A program made the translations under genes and the position numbers. Positions 1 to 11,640 of a DNA stretch of 64,000 nucleotides are shown here, piece by piece. Positions within the stretch are counted from its first letter, which is position 1. Every line of letters begins with the position of its first letter. Below the pieces are notes generated by a model, which saw only the letters and a list, made by a program, of their open reading frames with translations, was not told the origin of the DNA and did no database searches. The stretch spans positions 25,298,501 to 25,362,500 of the forward strand of contig JAKSXM010000007.1 of assembly GCA_022575985.1 (NCBI GenBank), in the 5' to 3' direction. The stretch is from Anagrus nilaparvatae (Eukaryota; Arthropoda; Insecta; Hymenoptera; Mymaridae).

Positions 1-658
1 AAGCGTATGATAGCTGAATCAAAATTCAGTATTTTGCGAGTTTCATTTACTGTCAAAGCCGAAACAAAAAAAAAATTGCACAAAGTAAATTAATTGTTGA
101 AAAAACTTCTAAGTATTCGATTTGTAAATAATTTGTGGATTTCATATAAAAGATGTTTTAATTAGAAAAATAAATAACCGTTGAAAATTTTAAGGTTACA
201 ACGTGTCGCCGTTTAAAATACACGCATAATATTATAATAATAATCATGTGAATAAGAACACGCGCCTACAAACATGATGCTGCGTTGTCGTACTTTTTCT
301 TTTATTTAAACTTTAATGAAAAATCATCTGTCAAAATACCGTAGTTTTAATTGCCTGGTGATCAACCTTAAATTAAATAAATTAAAAAAATTTTTTATTT
401 AAATTATTTAGAAATAATTCTGCTTCGTTTTTTTGACTAAAGCATTAAAAAAAAATTTATAATCAAATAATATTAAACTGTTATAATGTACGTCAAATAA
501 GATAAAAATAATATATGTAATAATATATATAATAATATATACATCAAAAGATAAAAAACATTTATTATCTGATATTAATAACCTTGATAATTATTTAATT
601 TGAAATCTTATCTATAACACACTAATATAAGACGTTTTAAAGACTTTTTTATACAACA

Positions 659-740
659 GCTGCGGTGTCCGAGCGGTTAAGGAGATGGACTTGAAATCCA
701 TTGGGTTTTACCCGCACAGGTTCGAATCCTGTCCGCAGCG
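659..740 (+). tRNA. tRNA-Ser (anticodon UGA)
   Basis: All arms fold. The acceptor GCTGCGG (659-665) pairs with CCGCAGC (733-739), with discriminator G740. The anticodon stem ATGGA (685-689) pairs with TCCAT (697-701) around the loop CTTGAAA, giving anticodon TGA at 692-694. A long class II variable arm closes with GGG/CCC (703-705, 711-713). The T-arm is ACAGG-TTCGAAT-CCTGT (716-732). No CCA is encoded and no intron is present. It decodes UCA and wobble-related serine codons. The T-run from 743 is a strong RNA polymerase III terminator. The gene lies inside, and opposite in strand to, an Nca intron. Confidence 0.97.
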
Positions 741-742
741 AA

Positions 743-765
743 TTTTTTTTTTTTTTTTTTTTTTT
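743..765 (+). terminator. Pol III T-run terminator of tRNA-Ser
   Basis: An uninterrupted run of more than 20 T begins three bases after the tRNA discriminator base. Pol III needs only about four, so this is ample. The T-rich tract that follows encodes only a low-complexity Phe/Leu reading frame. Confidence 0.85.
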
Positions 766-2094
766 ATTCGTAATTTTAAATTAACTTGTACAAACTCACA
801 TATACTAACACTTTTATTATTAAAAAAGTTTTTTTTTGTAAATAAAAAAATTTTTTTACTAAAAAAATTAATAAATATTTTATTTCAAACAGTTTTTATT
901 TTTTTAATATTTTTTTTTTATTTTATTTACTCATGAATAAAAAGAATTTTAATTTTTTTATTTTGTAAGAATTTATCTGCGGAATTATTTTTTTTAAATT
1001 TACATTTAATATATTTATAAATTAAAAAACTTTTTAATTCAATAAACATTTATAATAAATATATAAAGTAAAATATTTGGTATTCAAAACAAAATTACAT
1101 TTTGCATTTTTTAATAAAAATTCTTTTATGAAAAATAAACTTTTCTAGTTGTTTTTAATATATCTTTTTATTATTTAAATTAATTTAAAAAAAATTACTT
1201 TCAGAAATATTTTAATGATAAAAAATAAAGTTATAAAATAATTAGATATTCTAGTTAAGTATTTAAGTTTAGGTAATATTAGAAGACAAATAATATTTAA
1301 ACAGGAAAATATAAAACAAAAGCTAATTTTCTGCAAAACAAATGCACCTTTGACTAATCTCGAGTCCTTTGTATTATTAATTGTTTCGTATAAAATATTT
1401 CATTTTCTGTATAATTAGTTAAAATAAAGACATTTAAGTCTTGTAGTATTAATCTTTAAATCTTCTTTATTACTCGCGTTTTTCTGAATTTAAACTCTAG
1501 AGCATTTCATTTTTATATTATCTTGACTTATTTTTTAACCGAAATATGCAAATTATGAGAACATTATAACCTAAAACGACGTTATTAAAAAAAAAGAATA
1601 ATTTTGATACATATATCTTTATATTAATATTCTAATTACCTATTTTTTATATTCATTTTATATTTTTTTTTCGTTTTTTTTAACAATGTTTAAACTAAAA
1701 ATTTTATCTTTGTAACTTTATGAGTTAGTATCAACCGCTTTTAGTAATCCACACTGTCATGTAGACATAAAATAACCTTGTCGTAAAAAAAACATATGTA
1801 TACAAAATAAATAATCCTGCCTCTGCAGGTTTTCATTATCTGAAAACCCTACAGTGAAAAAAAATTCCACTTTTTCAATGTGGTGTAAAAAAAAAATAAA
1901 ACCAAAGAAACAGGCTGTCTGAAAACTTAAATAAAAAATTAAATAAAAAACTTAAATCGTTTTTCTTCGAAAATTTCGAATAATTCTTACTCAATTATCA
2001 AATTTCTTAGAAAACTATGGTTCCTCATTAACAATAACAAAATATTTTTAATCGTCTATTTTACCTAGTAAAAACGATATTCTTAAAACTAGTA

Positions 2095-2585
2095 CTCCCA
2101 TAGAAAAAAATTAAGTGCTAGGTCCAAAAAGAAAAAAAAATTTTCAAAAAATAAATTATAAGATTCAAGATATCGAGAGAAAACGATACTTCTAGATATT
2201 AGTACTTTCATGGAAAAAAATGAGGTATTACATCCAAATTTAAAAAAAAAAGTATATCGAAATTTTTTGGTGAAAAAAATTTTGAAAACAAAATTAGGTC
2301 ATAATGCTTGTTAAATATCATCGGTTACAGACATACATACACACTCATACACGCACACAAAATACTTTACACTGTAGCCGGTGATATTTAATAACCAATA
2401 TTACATTAAGACCTAATTATTTTTCAAAATTTTTTTCACCTAAAAATTTTGACGTACTTTTTTTTTTTAATTTGGATGTAATACCTCAATTTTTTCCATG
2501 AAAGTACTTATATCTAGAAGTATCATTTTTACTCGATATCTTGAATCTTATAATTTATTTTTTGAAAATTTTTTTTCAAAATTTT
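2095..2585. repeat. Foldback repeat, CA-rich centre (family FB-A)
   Basis: Left arm (about 2095-2330) and right arm (about 2373-2585) are imperfect reverse complements. Paired landmarks are ATGAGGTATTACATCCAAAT on the left with ATTTGGATGTAATACCTCA on the right, and ATTAGGTCATAATG with CATTAAGACCTAAT. The loop holds an ACATAC/ACACAC tract. The same arm sequence recurs at 25.8-26.4 kb and 28.1-28.6 kb. No coding capacity is visible, so this is a non-autonomous foldback element of unknown superfamily. Confidence 0.75.
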
Positions 2586-2872
2586 GCCACAATTTTCTTA
2601 GCCAATCATACTGTTGGTTGTAATATAAAATTTTTTAATTTTTAATTTTCTTTTCCGTACAAGTTAAGAGAAAATAAGTAAGATGTGCATAAGCAACATA
2701 CAGTTCGAATTTGATGACTTGTTTCATAATATGGTATTTATTTACTGATGGCTATTTTTTTTAGAAAATGAACATTATTTCAAAGATTTTATTATTTTAA
2801 AGGTTTAAAAAATAAGAGACATTTGAAAAATACCTGAATAACATTTAAAATATTTATAAAAATTAAAATTAC

Positions 2873-2991
2873 CTTCGATGCATCACCATAAGGGAAAAAG
2901 TTTCCATAAATTTTTTTAAATTCCTCAACGCTTAAGTGTCCGCTTGGGCAATCCTTAACAAATCCCTTATACCATTCATGAATTTCTGCAT
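2873..2991 (-). CDS. Nca: Neurocalcin (Nca), coding exon 2
   Basis: This exon encodes residues 24-63 of the neurocalcin-type protein. It follows a polypyrimidine tract and AG (2993-2992) and ends with AAG before GT (2872-2871). The split codon G|AT from exon 1 restores Asp24. It reads [11 protein letters not shown], then [12 protein letters not shown], then [14 protein letters not shown]. The segment is the hallmark N-terminal half of NCS proteins: EWYKGF helix, the cryptic first EF-hand with the CPxG loop that cannot bind calcium, then the linker to EF2. Sequence agreement with insect neurocalcin is close to complete by eye. The following exon (EF2) is outside the window. Confidence 0.95.
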
Positions 2992-5900
2992 CTAAAAAGA
3001 GAAAAAAGTAAATTTTTATTAATTTTATTATTATCTGCAGGATATTTCATTTATTATTAAAATACTCAATAAAAATTCAATTATTTAATAAAATTCCGGA
3101 TAAAAATAGATTAAATTATTATTAAATATAAAAGCATTAATCAATATGTCTATAATATAATTTAATTATTTTATAAATAAATTAAGCATTTTAATCTTTA
3201 TATAGACAAAAATAAAATAAAATTAAAAAATGAATTAATTTAAATAGGTCAAAAAAGTTACATGCAATAAAATAACAAATACTCCTGAAATCCGATTAGA
3301 GGGTAAATTTTTTTGCAGGAACCTATAAAAGTATAATTTGCGGTCGAAGGGAAAATGTTTCGTAAAACGATAAATCTGTAAATTAATTGAAGTTTTAAAC
3401 AAAAAGGTTTGCTTTAAGCCCCTTTAGCATTTTCGTTCATCATCAAGTTTGATACTATAAAGTTCTTGTTAAAATTTTACCACAGTAGACTGACTATATA
3501 GATTGTTTCACATGGCTTCCCTGCTTTTAACTCTATATTATTATAACATGCGAATAATTTTTTTTCTGCCTTCATATAATATACTTTAATACAGAGAACA
3601 TGAAGAATAAAAAAACAAATAAAGTTTTAAAAAACAAAGAACTGGCAAAATATACTAAATATACTTTCTATACTTAAAGTCTAATGCAAAGTTTTACTAA
3701 ATAAAAAGAACTTATATACTGAGTATTTTTTCTTTAAAAGGCATTTTTTTTTATTATAACTAAATTTTGATATATTATGAAAGGTGACCTATGTAAACAA
3801 ACTTGTATACTTAAATTGCATATATAGACCATACTATTATAAACATGTAAAATTTACTCATATTTTAAATGGATACAAATCATATTCATAAATGGGAGGT
3901 ATATTTGTATTTGAAAGAAATGAATTTAAATTTAATTTTAATTTTAAATTATATTTCATTGTCCGTCTAGTGACTTCGTTTTTGGGTGGTATATTTGCGA
4001 AATTAGAGTATTTTAAGTAGGGTTTTTATATGTTTGAAAAATTTTTCTACCTAGGAACTGTACTACCTTCCAGTCAAATTGGTACTAGTCTTTTTGGCCC
4101 AAATCGCGAAAATCTAAATACCTCAAATTCCAGTTACTTTAGTAAACACAAAGTAGATCGAAAAAATTGTTTTATATTGGGAAAAGTCTCCTAATAGTTA
4201 TTAACACTCATGAAAAAGCTATTTCCATGTAAAAAATGATATAGCGAGTATACAATATGCATACAGGATTGTAAACAAAAAAAAAAGTATACAAAAATGA
4301 CTGTATACAATTTATTAATTAAATATAATCCAACCAGATTTGACGAATGAGAATTAGAAAATTTAGAAAATGAGAAAAAAAAACGAATAGTATATTACGA
4401 CCCATGGCCAGAAAAATAAAGAATAGCCCAAAGCGCACGTAAATTACCTTCCGAGGTGAAGCTGAGGATGGTAAAATGCGATTTGGGGCATTCTTTTTTT
4501 ATGGCCCAGGGTCATATACGATTTTTCTGCATCAGTGGCGAGAAAACACGTCTTTGCCGCTGACCAGAAAAAATATTTCCGCAAGTTCCCCAGAGTAATC
4601 GCTCTACTTGAACTGAAATAGCTTGCATGGTCAATGAATCTCTAGCCATGTTCAACATTATAGGATATGTTTTCTCATGTACACACTACCATTGTAAAAT
4701 ACCTATTCCTTCTAGAGCACATAGTGCTTCTATGTATAAACTATATTCTTCTTCCCAATTTACATCTGAATCTTCATCAAATATAGCTGAAAAATCTAAA
4801 TGATTATTATTATTCTCTATTCTTATACCTTTTTGTTTTTTTCCATTAGACTCTGGAAATTTATCATGATATCTTCTATAAATTTTTTTAAAGCATTTCA
4901 AACTCTCTAGTTTTTTACCCCAGTCAGTTTTTGAAAACTTTTTTATTTTATGTCCAGGATCTAGAATTAATGACGCACTGTAGAACCAGTTACACTGCTT
5001 GTAGAGTTTTTTAAAAAATTTTCTCGACTATTTTTAAATGCTTTTATTAAAACCACGTCTAAGTGATTCCTATCATTTTTTTAATCCATCTTTTTAACTA
5101 TGTTTTCAACCTTATCTAACAAAATATTAAAAGCTAAAACTGCAGTTGGAAGAGTTGGATATTTTTCTGAAAATCTGAAACTTGCTTAAAAATTTGTAAA
5201 TAAGATATTATGACATCAAGTGCTTGCCACTCAATATCCTGTAGCCGGAATTTACCCATTTCATTATTGTTTTCAAATAATGACTTCACTGGTAATTTTT
5301 TACTCCCTAAACAATCATAGCATTTCTAAAGTGCAGTTCCACCGGTTGCAATAACAATTTTGGTTTAATAAATTTAATTTAGTAAGGCTTACAGAAATCT
5401 TCCAATTCATTGGTTAATAAACTTGATGTTTTTATTTTTTTACAAATATTTCTAACTTTGTTTATTAAATCTGTAAGTTCATTTGACTTCGCAAAAAAAA
5501 AATACTAGGCGAGGCGAGATTTTGGAAATTTTACCCTCAGTCTCACCTCAGCTAAGTGAAATTTTCAAATTTTCATCTCGCCTCGTTATCGCCTCGTTCT
5601 CGCCTCGCCTCGAACACCGAGAATGAAGCTGCCTCGTTACCTCATTACAGGCCTAACTTTCCCACTCCAGGTTCATTGCCTCACCTATAATTTAAAAAAT
5701 AAATATACCTAAAATTTAAAAAAAAAAATTCCATTTTCTTCTAATTCTTCTCAGGCGTCTTGTTGAAAATTTTTGGTTATCTCTTCGGTGAATTTTTTTT
5801 TATCATCTGATTATTTTTTTACCACGAGTTTCCATTAAGGATTGCCTTAAAACAGTTTTTTATAAATTAATTATGGATTACACTTATGAAAAAGTTCTCT

Positions 5901-8438
5901 GTAATCCCAATATCATTTGTGCATACAATCTCGATACAATAGCCTTGTTTTTTTTTTATTAATAATTTTGTCATGTAAGGCACAACTTCTTCAATGAGAT
6001 TCGTTCATATGCTGTCTAAGCGGTGTTCCCAGAGTGTCTAACATTCTAATATTGTATCCTTTCTAACGCTTACTTTGATCTGGTCAGTGTTGCCCTTGTT
6101 CTTCCTGTCGGATGTGAGTTTGCTTTCTTTGGCGAGAAGCTTAATTGGGATAATTCGAGCGATCACAAGAATTACCGCTTGAGAGACAGTCCTGTGTGTG
6201 CAAGCAACCTTTAAGGCACCTTGCCTCTGTAATTATATAATGCCTTTTGCATAAACAGCCATGTCTAGCGCCTCCGGCAGATTTCTGCTCTATACAACAG
6301 TATGGAATGGGTTGAGGACATTAGTAACTTCCGCTTGCTAGCCTTAAGGCCGTTCAGGTTTGCCATCAACTTGCTCAGGGCTAGTTTCGTAGTTCCTGTC
6401 TTCTTGACTCTTTGAGAGATATGCTCCCAGTAGTTGAGCTTTGTATCTAAAGTAATACCCAGATATTTTACGAAATTCTTCGTTTGGATGGCATCCTTAT
6501 CAATTCGTATTAGAACATCAGTACTTATTGGCATATTTCTGTATTCGCAGCTGCGAGACTTAATCCATGCTCCTCAAATTGTAAGCTTATTTTTAACATG
6601 CAGAAGATTACAACCTATCATAAAACAACAATTAGCTAGCTCCAGTCTTACGATAATAAGAAATGTTTCATAAATCAGGTTCTAGCATCAAACCTTGAGC
6701 TGCATGAGCTGTCACGTTTCTTCTCCTTTTTCCTAGATTGGTTCCGTACAAGAGTACTCGGTCACTCAATTTAATAATATAATTAATATAAATTAATTCA
6801 TTACCCGCATCAAATATTTTTGTACTCTGAAGTCATTTAGTCCTTGCAGGAACTCTGTCCACTTTGACGTGTTAAAAACATTTTTAAAATACAGGGTATC
6901 CAGAAGTGTAATTTTACGGGAACGATGATTATTCATTTGGGCCCTGTTTCCTGCATCCGTAGCCTCTTTTACTGCCCCGATAGTAGACCGTTCCCATATT
7001 AAGCCCTTTAGCCAAGGAAAAAGGTCCTCAGCTGCTTGTATTGCGTTTAAAATTTGAGGCTGTAGCGTGTTTTAGAAGCTTTTGCTTGCCGTGTACAGAA
7101 GTCCTAGTGGTCACCAGTACGGAACGAGTGTTTAATCACCTATTTCTTTGCTAATAAGGGCTAGTAAAGCTATTTTCTATTGTCTGCTAAATAACCCTGT
7201 CCGCCACCAGGTATTATACATCCTAAACATCAGCATCAGGCACTCGTGTGCCATTATTTTAATAATCTCGGGTGCTATGCCGTCTTGTTTTTAAAAAAGT
7301 CCACGGCGGCGAACAGTTCCTCCTCTGTTAAGTCCGGGATATCGTCTATATATGATGATGTCATTCTCTTGGTCCAGGCTTGTCGGGTGTGTTGATAATA
7401 GAGCGTCAACAACTCTATTTGCCTCTTTTTCATTCATTAACGGGCCGGCCAAAAATCCCCTCAGCTTCTTTATAAGGATCTTAAAACCCAGTCCTCACGG
7501 GTCTTTATCGACTTCGATGCATAGCTGCCTTTCACAGTAAATCTTGCTAACGCTGATCGCATGTCTTAAGGATTGCTTAACTTCCTTGTGATCTTGCATC
7601 AGTTAATTGGCTTCTGCGCGGGATTTGGCCCTGGTTGCCCTTCTTCGCGTCTTGTGATTTTGTCTATGGAGCTTTGCTATTTCTAGATTCCACCAGTGCG
7701 CAGATGAATTTTTTTCATTAAACCTTTTTCGAGGCATGGAAACATCATAGGCTTTCTTTAACAGCGTCATTGCTTCGAAACCGTCTTCCTTACATTCTAC
7801 TCTGCGGGGTTTCTACAGAGTCGTGGCGTTCTAGTAGTCGTAGTAATAGTAGGGAATTTATTATTAATAGTAAAAAGCCGATTTCACGGAGCACATTTTT
7901 ACTAGATTCTAGGGACACTAGAGTTGATGCACTTATTTATCACTTGTTATAAATGAGTCTCAACTGTTATAAGTAAATATGTTCCATGCTCGTAGGTTGG
8001 GTAAATACACAAACCAGTTATAAGTTTTTATTTTCTGTTTTTAAAATTCTGAAAAGCTACAGAGGCTTTGGGTGACCTCTAAAGTCTAATCAGATGGGCT
8101 AGAAATGTGTTATTGACATATTACAAGCAAACTCGTTTTCAAGTACTTTTTTTAAACAACTTTTCAATACACATGTCCGTAAGTAAACTTAAAAAGATTT
8201 TGTGTGTAGGTTTCCCATTCAAATAAAGTAAGATATAAATATCAAATTTTATTTCAAAAATATACGATTATTAAATCCTCAAATTTTCAATGCAAAAAAA
8301 AGCTTAAATAAAGCAAATGAATATGAAATGATTATATTTAAAAAGAAATAGCATAAAATAAAAGTTACCTGAAAATTCAGTATTTTGCTTGAGGTCTTCT
8401 AAAACCTCTGGTTTCAATTTACTATTTTGTTTGCCCAT
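2873..8438 (-). CDS. Nca: Neurocalcin homologue, 5' part of gene (partial)
   Basis: Gene-level entry for two coding exons (8438-8369 and 2991-2873) separated by a 5.4 kb intron with GT-AG ends and phase 1. Together they give 63 residues of a protein that normally has about 190. The start MGKQNSK carries the N-myristoylation signal (Gly2, Ser6), which in this family anchors the protein to membranes through a calcium-regulated switch. The cryptic EF1 (CPSG) is present; EF2 to EF4 lie beyond the left edge. NCS proteins act in the neuronal cytosol and at membranes as calcium sensors. The gene is a tandem neighbour, in the same direction, of the NCS-2-type gene ending at 13240. Identification rests on near-identity to known neurocalcins, which I recall rather than searched. 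Confidence 0.93.
4391..4585 (+). mobile_element. MITE family M1, copy A
   Basis: It begins TATATTACGACCCATGGCC, continues AGAAAAATAAAGAATAGCCC, and the inner part is mirrored by GGGGCATTC...ATGGCCCAGGGTC followed by ATACGA. The outer right part carries GTGGCGAGAAAACACGTCTT. The same organisation recurs at 47778-47981 and, reversed, at 56219-56415; shorter relatives lie at 11475-11640 and 54195-54375. No ORF is present. Superfamily unknown. Confidence 0.75.
4686..5660 (-). pseudogene. hAT-type transposase relic with GC-rich end
   Basis: Read on the minus strand, translations in shifting frames give [20 protein letters not shown] (around 5100-5170), then [15 protein letters not shown] (around 4935-4985), then [18 protein letters not shown]. 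The order and the LDPxxKxxxF block resemble the C-terminal half of hAT transposases. Several stops and frameshifts break it, so it is dead. The upstream end at about 5505-5660 is unusually GC-rich and repeats CGAGGCGA-like units several times. In hAT elements such subterminal repeats serve as transposase-binding sites. The end near AGGCCTGTAATGAGG (minus strand, about 5655) may be the 5' terminus. Exact ends and TSD are not resolved. Confidence 0.6.
5985..7790 (-). pseudogene. Degenerate R1-clade-like LINE reverse transcriptase
   Basis: Translated on the minus strand in pieces: around 7440-7560 a segment with [20 protein letters not shown] then a stop where Trp is expected, followed by [11 protein letters not shown]; around 7280-7340 [17 protein letters not shown]; at 6265-6534 [19 protein letters not shown], the thumb region after the RT core; around 6090-6210 [20 protein letters not shown]; and a C-terminal DTILEC. 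Order and spacing match the RT and C-terminal portion of R1/LOA-type non-LTR ORF2. Several stops and frameshifts show that it is inactive. It is distinctly richer in GC than its surroundings, which suggests a foreign origin. Confidence 0.75.
7950..8060. repeat. Terminal part of dispersed repeat D1
   Basis: It contains GTTATAAGTAAATATGTTCC, then ATGCTCGTAGGTTGGGTAAA, then ACACAAACCAGTTATAAG. The same block (order: CATGTTCC, GCTCGTTGxTTGTGT, ACACAAACCxGTTATAAG) recurs, sometimes reversed, at 22010-22070, 34000-34085 and 58690-58720. It marks one end of a dispersed family whose body has the phrase 'acttagaataattt' and G/C homopolymers. Confidence 0.55.
8369..8438 (-). CDS. Nca: Neurocalcin (Nca), coding exon 1 with start codon
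   Basis: ATG at 8438-8436 opens [20 protein letters not shown], followed by EFS and the first base of the next codon, then [13 protein letters not shown] is the invariant neurocalcin/hippocalcin N-terminus, and Gly2 with Ser6 fits the N-myristoyltransferase consensus. Length (23 codons plus one base) and phase agree with exon 2. The start is fixed by this conserved N-terminus. Upstream, no clear polypyrimidine acceptor is seen just before the ATG, so this exon probably also carries 5' UTR, whose start cannot be fixed. Confidence 0.96.
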
Positions 8439-9359
8439 CGTTGAATTAAAATATCCAGGAGTTTGTTGGCTCACTGGATTTTGAAATCTTTTTTTAAATA
8501 TTTGATGCTTTGTAAGTCTTGAAAGTAATGTCTATATAGAACGTCTTTGCTTCTTAAATGACTCGTCTGTAGTATTTAAAAACATCTTTTCTGTTATATA
8601 CATTTACACTTGTAAATTTTGACTAGTTTTTATTCAGTTTAAGACTATAACCTCTTAAAGTGTTCTTAATTTCTTGAAAATTTTTTTATTCTTTACTAAA
8701 AAAAAAGAAAAAAGAAAATTGATCCTATTGGAGTTTTTTAAAAGAAATAGATTAGTCTATTGAATTGTTTGATAAGCATAAAATGAAGATAAATCGAGTA
8801 ATATAAAGGAATATGAAAATATAGGACAAGAAACAAAAGGAATGTTTCATAAACAATTACATACATTCACAACACAACATTTATACTAACATCTCATCAC
8901 TCTTTTATCTGAAATAATAATAAATTATTAAATGCAATATATTTAAATTAGAGCATAATATATATATATTTAGTTATATTATTTATTATTACAAATTTTT
9001 ATTTATTTTTTTTTAATTTTTATTTTTATTTTTTTTTTAACAATAATTAATTTTAAATAAACTTAATGTAAAAAGTAACAATAAAATTATGGTGAAAAAA
9101 AAAATTTGTAACGATTTTCTTAGAATTAATTATATTTAAATATAAATTTTTATATAATATTATACAAGAATTTTCTTTTTTTTATTTTTTGATTGACTTT
9201 TATGCATTCTTTTTGTTTTAAGTAATAATGAAAATAATAATAAAAATATTTTTATTTTTAAACTGGCTGACCATAATTTTACTTAAACTACTTAAATTTT
9301 TTTTATTTTATCATATATAGATTTTTTTTATTCTATATTTTAATCAGTAAAAATACATG

Positions 9360-9608
9360 TATATTAGATTGAACGTTATTTTAAAAATTTTTACTGATTA
9401 AATTTGTTAAATGAGAACCTTAAAATTTGGGGTCCTAATCTGAATTTGGTTAAATGAGGTGAATGTTTTGTCTTACAATTTTTAAATAATTTTTCATAGT
9501 GAGAATATTTCTGTAGGATCATTTTTGATATTCAAAAAATTTAGGTATAAGAAAATTTTTCGATTCCGCATAGAGGAGCCATTTTTAAATAGCGTTCAAT
9601 TTAATATA
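9360..9608. mobile_element. TIR MITE (family M2), copy 1
   Basis: The left end TATATTAGATTGAACGTTAT is matched in reverse complement by the right end (9581-9608, reading TATATTAAATTGAACGCTAT on the minus strand). Size is about 249 bp with no ORF. It overlaps a perfect 14-bp hairpin (TAATCAGTAAAAAT at 9341-9354 with its complement at 9387-9400). Confidence 0.65.
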
Positions 9609-9619
9609 CATAAATTTAT

Positions 9620-9924
9620 GTATGTTAGGCTGGTTTTCAGCAGAAAAATATCTTTACTTCTCACCTTTAAGCTTGTCAAGAGTCCTATTTTCTAAAAAGA
9701 TAAAATCCTTAGAATTATTGTTTTGAAAACCACTTTTAAGTAATGTCATCTTTTTATAAGAATTTTATTTTTTTCAAACATTGGATCCTATAAAAGCACA
9801 TTTAAAAGTGTTCTCATGAACTGAAATTTGTAGGATTTTATATATATTTTTTTCTGAATCATTTGACTCCCATTCAGTGAAAAACGAAGATACTTTTAGA
9901 ACAATAAGTGTCAGCCTAATATAC
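9620..9924. mobile_element. TIR MITE (family M2), copy 2
   Basis: Left end GTATGTTAGGCTGGTTTTCA; right end on the minus strand TATATTAGGCTGACACTTAT. Inside the ends, ATCTTTACTTCTCAC (left) also mirrors ATCTTCGTTTTTCAC (right, minus strand). Size about 305 bp, no coding capacity. TA-rich junctions on both sides would suit a TA-targeting Tc1/mariner-type element, but the target-site duplication is not certain. Confidence 0.65.
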
Positions 9925-9934
9925 ATAAATCTTA

Positions 9935-10056
9935 CTTTAGTCTGGTAGTTATTTAAAAATTTGTTTTAATTAGCTGTAATCAATAGTAAGTATCTCAAAT
10001 TTCGAATTGATTCAGCATATTAATAAAAAATTATAAAAAATAATCACCAGACTAAA
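9935..10056. mobile_element. TIR MITE (family M2), copy 3
   Basis: Left end TTTAGTCTGGTAGTTATTT; right end on the minus strand CTTTAGTCTGGTGATTATTT. Only about 122 bp. It directly follows copy 2. The TIR resembles single ends at 17344 (ATTAGACTGGCGGTTATTTT), 12010 and 61825 and the ends of the 38563-40003 element. Confidence 0.65.
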
Positions 10057-11474
10057 GAACCATTAACATTATTTCGTGTGGAAAAATTTGATAATTAGTG
10101 TATAATTTAATTAATTTTCGTATTTTCTTAACCATTTATATATATAATATGATTGTATAATTATTAATACACATAATAAATTTAGATAAAATTTGTTTTT
10201 TTTTAGCATATTAAATACGTAGAATATTTTTTTATCTCCAACAATTTCTCCTCTCTTATACACGCAATAAAAGTTTGAAAATTATTTTATAATAATAATA
10301 ATAGTAACAATAATAATACTATATACATATTAGGTGTATACTTATATACAAATCGTGAGAAAAAATTTTTTCATATCTAATGGACAATGTGCGTTTTATT
10401 TTTAATTAGAATAAATTTATATATAGATATGTTAAAACATCAATAAATTTTTTTTATATACAAAAAAACTTTTTTTTAAAACATCGATGAAATTTTATAA
10501 TATTTTATTCAAGCATTAAAAGCAATATTATAAGCACAGATTAAAATATTTTAATGCGTATCGTTGTTTTCGATTTTTAATAAATGCAGTAATTTTTTTT
10601 TTTTTATTCAATCGAATCTTTTTATCTTCCTGAATTATTTTTTTATAAAAAGGTCATCGATTTTTTTTTTTTATTTTATTATATTTTTTGAATAAAATTA
10701 CAAAGACTTTTATTTTTTTTAAAAGGTCTCCTTATTCTATAAACTCTTTAGAAATAAGATATACAAACTCTTATTATATAACGAGAAGAAAAAAAAAATT
10801 TTTTTTTATTATATATTTCACACTTATTATTTTATTTTATAGTAAATCTTTTTTGAAATAATAAAGCTGGAAGAGAAGATAATCTTACATTAAGAAAGAA
10901 AAAAAAAAGTTCAATTAAATAAAAGAATGAGATTAAGATTTATATTTATTGTAGTTTAGAAAATATTATATATAGGTCACATAATGTGCCTTTTAAAATA
11001 GAATTTAATCAATATCCTTTCTTACTTTTTTTTTATTAAAATTGACATTTTTCCTATTTTCTGATAAACACTGAGAAAATTTTCTTGACTATTGGGAACC
11101 TATTGAGATATCTGAAAATGAGTCATTTCACTTGCAACTTGTTAATCATCCGCTAGTTATACTTTTACTTGTTTAGGTCCCTAATTTTGAATTTAGTTAA
11201 CGAATAAACTTTTCTCAGTGTATGCAAATAAAATTAAACTTTTTAACCCCTTAAATGTATTAATGTATCCTTTGACAAATATTTATATTTATCTATATGA
11301 AACCCTTTTATTAAAACTTGTTGAATATTAAATACTAAAAAAACAGTCTCACATAATTTTATTTTTCACTTGTCAATTTTATTTTTTCGATTGTCAATGC
11401 TTGACTTTCTTAATTATTTTGGGAAGGGGGTTCAGAGGAATTGACAACAAAATGCTGAATTATTTATTTTTCTC

Positions 11475-11640
11475 AGCAGCTAGAAAGCACATATTTTCTA
11501 CTGATGGAGAAGGCTCGTATGGCTGGAAATAAATGTCCTGGATCGCAATTTACCATTTTCGGATTTGCTTCATTTTCTGACTAACATGCGATCTAGGTCA
11601 ATCTTTATTTTTCCGGCCATGGATTCTAACATACTATTAA
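11475..11640. mobile_element. MITE family M1, copy B (diverged)
   Basis: It shows the family landmarks in diverged form: AGAAAGCACATATTTTCTAC, GGATCGCAATTTACC, then GGTCAATCTTTATTTTTCC followed by GGCCATGGATTCTAA. Orientation is opposite to copy A. No ORF. Confidence 0.6.

Larger units (their letters stand above)
1..2872 (-). other. Nca intron 2 (partial, runs off window)
   Basis: This begins at the GT donor (2872-2871) after the second Nca coding exon. No exon encoding the expected next NCS segment (second EF-hand) was seen between here and position 1, so the intron continues outside the window. It is mostly AT-rich sequence without a conserved reading frame. It carries the tRNA-Ser gene at 659-740 on the opposite strand and a large inverted repeat at about 2095-2585. 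Confidence 0.7.
2992..8368 (-). other. Nca intron 1 with transposon relics
   Basis: The intron is 5.4 kb, phase 1, with GT at 8368-8367 and AG at 2993-2992. It holds a MITE (4391-4585), a hAT transposase relic (about 4686-5660), an R1-like LINE relic (about 5985-7790) and part of a dispersed repeat (7950-8060). The stretch 3000-4390 is plain AT-rich sequence in which I see nothing. Confidence 0.85.

Noticed and set aside
685..936. 83-codon ORF beginning inside the tRNA
   Set aside because: It starts within the tRNA-Ser anticodon arm and runs through the Pol III T-run; poly-Phe translation.
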